Part shown: one piece after another, positions 59,171-64,000 of the stretch | How the letters are laid out: each line of letters opens with the position of its first letter | Numbering within the stretch: the stretch's first letter is position 1 | From: CAZRVH01 sp964603635 | GTDB taxonomy: Bacteria > Patescibacteriota > Gracilibacteria > Peribacterales > Peribacteraceae | NCBI GenBank assembly: GCA_964603635.1 | Contig: CAZRVH010000001.1 | Coordinates: 152,865 to 216,864, forward strand | Length of the DNA stretch: 64,000 nucleotides | Reading direction: 5' to 3' | Program-made: the position numbers and the translations under genes | Notes under the pieces: generated by a model | Seen by the model: only the letters and a program-made list of their open reading frames with translations | The model's database searches: none | What the model was told of the DNA's origin: nothing

Positions 59171-62100
59171 TGCTCCGTTGTTTTTCCCATGCCGGCCAGA
59201 CGATCGCGGAGCGCAGGCGTGCGTATTTTGCAGGGGACAAGCCTGCGGAGGCACTTCCTTCACCTCCAGTCAAAAACGAGAAGGACGATATGGCCAAACT
59301 GAAAGCAGAGAATGAGGATCAGTCGAAGAAGATCGATCTTTTGCAGAGACAGTTGGCCGCGAAGGAGCGCGCCCAGCAATTGACGGGCCAATCCTATTAT
59401 CCCGTTGGCAGCAGGGCCGTGCCGAGAGGTCTGCAGGGCAATACTCTCAATCGGGATCCCCGCATACGCGCCCACATGGAATCGCAGTCCGCATCCAGGA
59501 ATTTCCGGGGATTGATAGACTTTCTTCCCCAGTATCACATCCAGGGGGGCAAGGTCATTGCCAAGCCCACCCCTTACGGAGCCGTCGCCTACGGCCTGGA
59601 GGACGGTGCCATACGCAAGCGGTATGATAAGGAGAAAGGCTTGCTGACGTTCGTGATGAGGAACGGCCAGTGGGAATTTCAGGATGTCGAGTCCACGCCG
59701 GAGCAGATGCGCGCCGCCACGGTGCGCCTGAACCAAGAGAGCGATGCCCGCGCCGCCGCCAAGGCAAACCACGAGCGCATGCAGTTGACCTGGATGCGCA
59801 GGGGGCTAGACGGCGATTACGTTCCTCCCGCAGGCGAACAGGCCCGCGAATACGAGGTGATGCAGTATTACAGGGGGCTGGCGAATGGCACCGTACGGAC
59901 GGATCCGAACTACAACCCGAACTGGACCGAAAATTACAAGGTCATGGGACAGTACAGGGGGAATGGCGCCGCGCCGAATGCAGCGCCCAACGCCGTGCGC
60001 GAACAGGCGGGAAAGCGGCAGAATGCCGTATTCGGCGAGGCATATGAAGCAAAGATACGTCCGCACCGAGCCAATATCATCGCATTGCATCTACGGAAAA
60101 ACGCGCCCGATGGAAGGTTCGTAAGCCTTCCTCCCGGTATCGCGCAGTGGAAAGAGGGCGCTTCTTCCCTGTATCGCATCGATGCGAAGGGTACGGTGCA
60201 GGCATACCAAAAGAACGACGGTATCTATCGCTACGACGAGGCAGCCAACAAATGGTTGAAATACAGTGAGCAGGAACAGGGAGAAATAGTAAAAGCATGG
60301 GTGACGGATACCGAAGGGCCGAGTGCGGCAGCCCCTGTCATGCCCCAGGGTCAGGCGCAAGCGCGTAGTGCATATGATGCCCCCGCAAAAGCCCGTGGCG
60401 TTCCGCCCGTGACCGAAGCACAGCGCGCGGTGGAACAACAAAAATATAATGATGCGCAAAAGTTGCCTGTGAATACATGGGGAAAGATCGACTCGGCGGC
60501 GTATGACAGCAAGGATCAAACCACGCAGTATATGTATCGCTTGCTGGAAGACGGTACCTTGCAGGCATATTCACCGAAGACGGGTTTGCAGCAATATGAC
60601 CAGCAAAACAGACGATGGTTCTTCCCTGGAAGTAAACCTACGCGTTACATCCAAGCTGAAAAGGAGTACGCCGCGCTCTTTCCAAAGGATGCCGGCTCGC
60701 CGCCTGCCGTAGCACCCGTGGAGACTACGGTTCCTCCCCTGAATTCTGCTCCGTCATCGCCCAACCAGAAACCCCCCGCCGCTCCTGTAATCACTCCTGA
60801 GCAAAGCAAGATAATTGCCGATGGTGCGACGACGCTTTCGAACGCAATCAAAAAGGGGGCGGAATTGTATGGAGTGCGTATTGACGCGGGTACTTCGACC
60901 CCACAGCTTGAATCGAGTGTATTGGCTGAGCAATTGGGTGATCAATTGAGTGCACTTCGTAATAAAGAAGATGCCTCAACTCCGAAGACTCCCGAAAAAA
61001 CAGTCGGATCATCTCCAAAAACGACGGTAGGCACCGACGAATTATCTCCAGAATCGCAGGATAAGCGTCTTCTGCTCGCCCAAAAATTTGGAATTACAAT
61101 CGAGGGACGTTTAACAGACAAACCTATCCCCAACGACCAGGTCCTAAAATTAGAAGCGGTTCTAAGAACGCTCCATCCAGACGTTCTAGGTGCGTTGCGA
61201 GGCAAGGAAATTTACGACGGGAAAAGTAACACTTCATCGGAAGAGTATATCTATGTCGACCTCGAACAGAATGAAGAGAATATTCAAAGTCAATTGCGTC
61301 AATATCTTGAGAAATCAAACAAATTGGCAGCAATCCGAACTCAATTTGACGCAATTGCCAAGAGTCACGGAATCGGGGAATTGAAAGTGTTTTGGAAGGA
61401 CATGGACGAAGTATTGGGGAATATCCCGAAGATCACTGAGGCTCTTGATCGGGTTCAGCCTGACACGATGGAAATGCTGAAAAATAAAACTGTTGTTTGC
61501 GGAAAAAAGTCTTACGTTAACAAAGACTGTCTTGCCATTGATGTCACAGGGACGCCTGCAGAAATTCTGGAATACATCGAAAAAGACGCTCCATATCTTG
61601 ATTTGATTCATAAGGTGGAAGATCTTGATAAAACTACAGACATGTACGTGATCTTTCCTTTCTCGCCATCGGATGAAGTAACGAAATTTGATGTATCCAA
61701 AGAAGACCAAAGGAGAATAGTGCAAAACTTCGGTAAGTTTGAAAGTGTCGTCCAATCCTTCGATTCCAATACGATCGGAAGCGGATCGATTGTGCCTACC
61801 GCGGAGCAGGCATACGATATCGATGTCGCGTGGATTGATGTGACGAAGGATGAAAATAGCATCCGGGAGCAGATCACAGAATTTTACCGTTTGCAAAAAT
61901 TGTACGATGAAAAAATGGGAAAAAAGCTTATTGAACTTGGGCATAAAAATATGGACATCTATTTAACGGTACGTCTTGATCAAGTCGACGTCCTATCCGA
62001 ACACTTTGAAAAGCTGGAAATGGTACTTAGCCGCCTTGATACTAAAGCCAAGGAGCAGCTGAAAGATCAGAGAGTTGAAATATTCTTAGGCTCTTCCAAC

Positions 62101-62232
62101 CATGGAGAGGGCGAACGTAATGTTTACATCGATGTGACCAAGACCGAAGATGAGATTTTACAACAGTTTTCGGATTACCTTCATTCCCGAACGCAGGATA
62201 AAGAAAAAGTGAAAATGACAGAACAGAAGTGA
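59167..62232 (+). CDS. giant hypothetical protein with four C-terminal repeats (1021 aa)
   Basis: An N-terminal coiled coil (KLKAENEDQSKKIDLLQRQL) is followed by repeated short modules with YG/YR...GxxxxYDxxxxxW (DGIYRYDEAANKWLKY, TGLQQYDQQNRRWFF). Pro-rich linkers follow. From about residue 640 there are four diverged repeats of roughly 90-105 residues, each ending like YIDVTKTEDEILQQFSDYL. The C-terminal half is clearly more AT-rich than the first. No family is recognised. The frame stays open past its TGA stop to 62700. Confidence 0.7.
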   Translation: MMLRCFSHAGQTIAERRRAYFAGDKPAEALPSPPVKNEKDDMAKLKAENEDQSKKIDLLQRQLAAKERAQQLTGQSYYPVGSRAVPRGLQGNTLNRDPRIRAHMESQSASRNFRGLIDFLPQYHIQGGKVIAKPTPYGAVAYGLEDGAIRKRYDKEKGLLTFVMRNGQWEFQDVESTPEQMRAATVRLNQESDARAAAKANHERMQLTWMRRGLDGDYVPPAGEQAREYEVMQYYRGLANGTVRTDPNYNPNWTENYKVMGQYRGNGAAPNAAPNAVREQAGKRQNAVFGEAYEAKIRPHRANIIALHLRKNAPDGRFVSLPPGIAQWKEGASSLYRIDAKGTVQAYQKNDGIYRYDEAANKWLKYSEQEQGEIVKAWVTDTEGPSAAAPVMPQGQAQARSAYDAPAKARGVPPVTEAQRAVEQQKYNDAQKLPVNTWGKIDSAAYDSKDQTTQYMYRLLEDGTLQAYSPKTGLQQYDQQNRRWFFPGSKPTRYIQAEKEYAALFPKDAGSPPAVAPVETTVPPLNSAPSSPNQKPPAAPVITPEQSKIIADGATTLSNAIKKGAELYGVRIDAGTSTPQLESSVLAEQLGDQLSALRNKEDASTPKTPEKTVGSSPKTTVGTDELSPESQDKRLLLAQKFGITIEGRLTDKPIPNDQVLKLEAVLRTLHPDVLGALRGKEIYDGKSNTSSEEYIYVDLEQNEENIQSQLRQYLEKSNKLAAIRTQFDAIAKSHGIGELKVFWKDMDEVLGNIPKITEALDRVQPDTMEMLKNKTVVCGKKSYVNKDCLAIDVTGTPAEILEYIEKDAPYLDLIHKVEDLDKTTDMYVIFPFSPSDEVTKFDVSKEDQRRIVQNFGKFESVVQSFDSNTIGSGSIVPTAEQAYDIDVAWIDVTKDENSIREQITEFYRLQKLYDEKMGKKLIELGHKNMDIYLTVRLDQVDVLSEHFEKLEMVLSRLDTKAKEQLKDQRVEIFLGSSNHGEGERNVYIDVTKTEDEILQQFSDYLHSRTQDKEKVKMTEQK

Positions 62233-62700
62233 GCGGCAACGCAAGACAATACGCCTCCAATCCAGCAGGAGGCGAACACAGAGGCAATCAGAGACGCTAG
62301 GGTAAAAACAGCTTTGGAACTAAAAGCAGAACTAGCGAAGATTTCGGAAATCGAATTTGGAAAAGACAATTTTGTCAAAATTTACTTTGAAAAGGACTCG
62401 TCTGGCACAGAATATAATAGCTTCTTTATAGATGATCGTGTGGGATTGTGCGAGTTCATCATGAATATCAAGGTAGAGGAAAAAGGACAATTCAAAAGAA
62501 AGAATGAATGGAAAATCAATGCCTCTTTCAAATTTAATAATTCGAATGACAGGTTAGTCTATGATTATTCACGCCCTTCTGGGAAAATTAAATTCCTTTA
62601 TGAGCTGCTTGGAAGCGAGCAGTTGACGCCCGCAGAAATTGGTCAGAGACTGGCAAATGGGAAGTGGTATAAATTTTCTCCAAAAGAAGTAGTGAGGTAA
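62233..62700 (+). pseudogene. in-frame continuation of the giant protein after a TGA codon
   Basis: The TGA at 62230-62232 is followed in the same frame by 155 sense codons and a TAA. No ATG lies near the beginning; the first usable start is TTG at 62314, which would give 128 aa. The amino acids (QDNTPPIQQEANTEAI, then LKAELAKISEIEFGKDNFV) look like natural coding sequence of the same composition. Either a nonsense change split one longer gene, the TGA is read through, or a separate TTG-initiated gene exists. Confidence 0.55.
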
Positions 62701-62703
62701 TCC

Positions 62704-62731
62704 TTGCATAGACTTTGGGAACCAGTATACT
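62704..62731 (+). promoter_or_regulatory. promoter of rpoC
   Basis: TTGCAT (62704-62709), 16 nt, TATACT (62726-62731). The resulting leader of about 130 nt is pyrimidine-rich and contains GAAGCTT-tcc-AAGCTTC and TGCGT-gaaaa-ACGCA hairpins. Confidence 0.7.
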
Positions 62732-62866
62732 CAGTCCAACATTTCCGATGTTCCTCCCCCTATTTCAGACGAGTAGGGCAGGGGAGCAGCGGAGTTTCGT
62801 GCGTGAAAAACGCATCCATTCCTCCTTTCGAAGCTTTCCAAGCTTCCTTCCTCCCTTCCTATCCTT

Positions 62867-64000
62867 ATGGCAGCACCCGCCACGTCCGCGACCGATTCCT
62901 TCGATGCAGTCGCACTTTCCGTCGCAAGCCCCGACGACATCCTCGGCTGGAGCCGCGGAGAAGTGACCAAGGCCGAAACCGTCAACTACCGCACCCAGCG
63001 TGCCGAGCCGGACGGTCTTTTCTGCGAACGTATCTTCGGACCGACGAAGAACTTCCAGTGCTTCTGCGGAAAATACAAAGGCATCCGCTACAAAGGCGTG
63101 GTGTGCGAGAAGTGCGGCGTGGAAGTAACGCGCTCCATCGTTCGTCGCGAGCGCATGGGCCACATCAACCTGGCCGTTCCCATCGCCCACATCTGGTTCC
63201 TCCGTTCCTCCCCGTCCCGCATCGGACTCCTGTTGGACCTCCCGATCAAGACGCTCGAACAGATCGTGTACTTTGCCGCGTACATCGTCATCTCGGTGAA
63301 TGATGAGCAGAAGACCGAAGTCGACAAGGAACTTGCCGCAAGCATGGACAATCGCAAGAAGCAGGTGCAGCGCGAGTACGAGGAAGCCAAGAAGGCCCTC
63401 ACGGAAAGCAACGCGACGCGCGCGCAGCTCGACGCACTCGATAAGGAAGTGGCGGAGAAGCTCGAGTCCCTCAAATTGAACCACAAGGAAGCGCTCGATG
63501 ACCTGAAGAACCTCCACACGGGGGGCGTCCTCTCCGAGCTGAAGTTCCGCGAAATGAACATGAAGTTCGGACACGTGTTCCGCGCAGGAACGGGAGCCGA
63601 GTCGCTGCGCGAAGTGATCCTGAACGTGGATCTCCCGACGCTTGCCACCGAACTCCAGGCCGAGCGCGAGAAGTCCAGCGGACAGAAGCTTAAGAAGATC
63701 ATGAAGCGCATGAAGTTCGTGAACAGCATCATCCAGGCGGGCATCGATCCGTCGTGGATGATCCCGACGCGCCTGCCGGTCCTGCCGCCCGACCTGCGCC
63801 CGATGGTGCAGCTCGACGGAGGCCGCTTCGCCGCATCCGACCTGAACGATTTGTACCGCCGCGTCATCAACCGCAACAGCCGTCTCAAGAAACTGATGAG
63901 CATCGGCGCGCCTGAAGTCATCTGCCGCAACGAAAAGCGCATGCTCCAGGAGGCAGTCGACACGTTGCTCAACAACTCCGCACGCGGAGGAAAGACGCTC
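62867..64000 (+). CDS. rpoC: RNA polymerase beta' subunit (N-terminal 378 codons)
   Basis: The frame is open to the window end. It shows ILGWSRGEVTKAETVNYRTQ, LFCERIFGPTKNFQC, the zinc-binding CFCGKYKGIRYKGVVCEKCG with VEVT, RERMGHINLAVPIAHIWF, and the rudder-lid region PVLPPDLRPMVQLDGGRFAASDLNDLYRRVINRN (in part). The catalytic NADFDGD lies beyond the edge. rpoB is not directly upstream, contrary to the usual rpoBC order. The ATG at 62867 follows a pyrimidine-rich leader. Confidence 0.97.
   Translation, partial: MAAPATSATDSFDAVALSVASPDDILGWSRGEVTKAETVNYRTQRAEPDGLFCERIFGPTKNFQCFCGKYKGIRYKGVVCEKCGVEVTRSIVRRERMGHINLAVPIAHIWFLRSSPSRIGLLLDLPIKTLEQIVYFAAYIVISVNDEQKTEVDKELAASMDNRKKQVQREYEEAKKALTESNATRAQLDALDKEVAEKLESLKLNHKEALDDLKNLHTGGVLSELKFREMNMKFGHVFRAGTGAESLREVILNVDLPTLATELQAEREKSSGQKLKKIMKRMKFVNSIIQAGIDPSWMIPTRLPVLPPDLRPMVQLDGGRFAASDLNDLYRRVINRNSRLKKLMSIGAPEVICRNEKRMLQEAVDTLLNNSARGGKTL

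Noticed and set aside
62230..62232. UGA recoded as glycine (code 25)
   Set aside because: Many genes end in TGA with ATGA overlaps (V-ATPase E, C and F; MazG; kinase paralogues), so TGA is a normal stop here.
1..64000. CRISPR array, rRNA genes, insertion sequences, replication origin
   Set aside because: No regularly spaced direct repeats, no rRNA sequence, no transposase gene and no DnaA-box cluster were seen.

Overview
The window is a GC-rich bacterial chromosome segment with densely packed genes. It probably comes from a Candidate Phyla Radiation (Patescibacteria) genome, perhaps near Peregrinibacteria/Peribacteria. This is inferred from gene content: single-copy housekeeping genes (rpoC start, tuf, rpsJ, pheS, rnc, nusB, rsmG, rny, gmk, tRNAs) lie among many short unrecognised membrane proteins, serine-rich linkers (SSVSS type), DUF4015 and lamin-tail surface proteins, SLH proteins and VirB2-like multipass proteins. 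TGA is used as a normal stop (many ATGA overlaps), so the code is standard. A tree of rpoC, tuf or pheS would settle the taxonomy.

Layout. 1-4.2 kb: a ParA/MinD-like ATPase cut by the window edge, a GIY-YIG nuclease, tRNA-Gln, an AHSA1 protein with a duplicated 3' remnant, and an AIM24/TIGR00266 protein. 4.3-12.9 kb: a complete nine-gene V/A-type ATPase operon (H/G-I-K-E-C-F-A-B-D) whose K subunit carries a sodium-type binding signature. 13-18 kb: tRNA-Arg with a duplicated 3' half, Nudix, CPBP protease, a DUF4015 glycosidase-like protein and an SDR.

18-23.15 kb: a clearly AT-rich island. It holds MrcB_N(DUF3578)-DUF3883, a MazG-like pyrophosphohydrolase and a nuclease-DUF2075 helicase. Convergent to these is a group II-like reverse transcriptase, preceded by its own promoter and a roughly 270-nt hairpin-rich leader. 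This is the best candidate for an undescribed defence system.

23.2-35.3 kb: MFS transporter, MsrA, an FtsE-like ABC protein that has lost its catalytic motifs, an S23 four-helix-bundle gene framed by inverted repeats, rsmG, a PyrE-like PRTase, a large secreted protein with a LEPR-XLL-like motif, pheS, a family 4 UDG without its Fe-S cysteines, three guanylate-kinase-type genes, and tRNA-Arg(GCG) and tRNA-Ala. 35.3-44 kb: an orphan structured RNA with its own promoter and terminator, phosphomannomutase, two VirB2-like membrane proteins, a BI-1 protein, an L32-like protein, nusB, rnc and an SLH protein. 44-64 kb: rpsJ, tuf, mutY (Fe-S ligands partly lost), rny, a 1160-aa lamin-tail surface protein, several unrecognised proteins, an SPFH-like protein, a flavin reductase, a lipoprotein, a giant repeat protein split by an in-frame TGA, and the start of rpoC.

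Expression signals. At least 19 genes have a -10 hexamer only 6-8 nt before the start codon, which implies leaderless mRNAs. V-ATPase genes have pyrimidine-rich leaders without Shine-Dalgarno sequences. A minority of genes (starts 25428, 28612, 29275) do have Shine-Dalgarno-like sequences. Low-complexity intergenic inverted repeats and small palindromic elements recur throughout.
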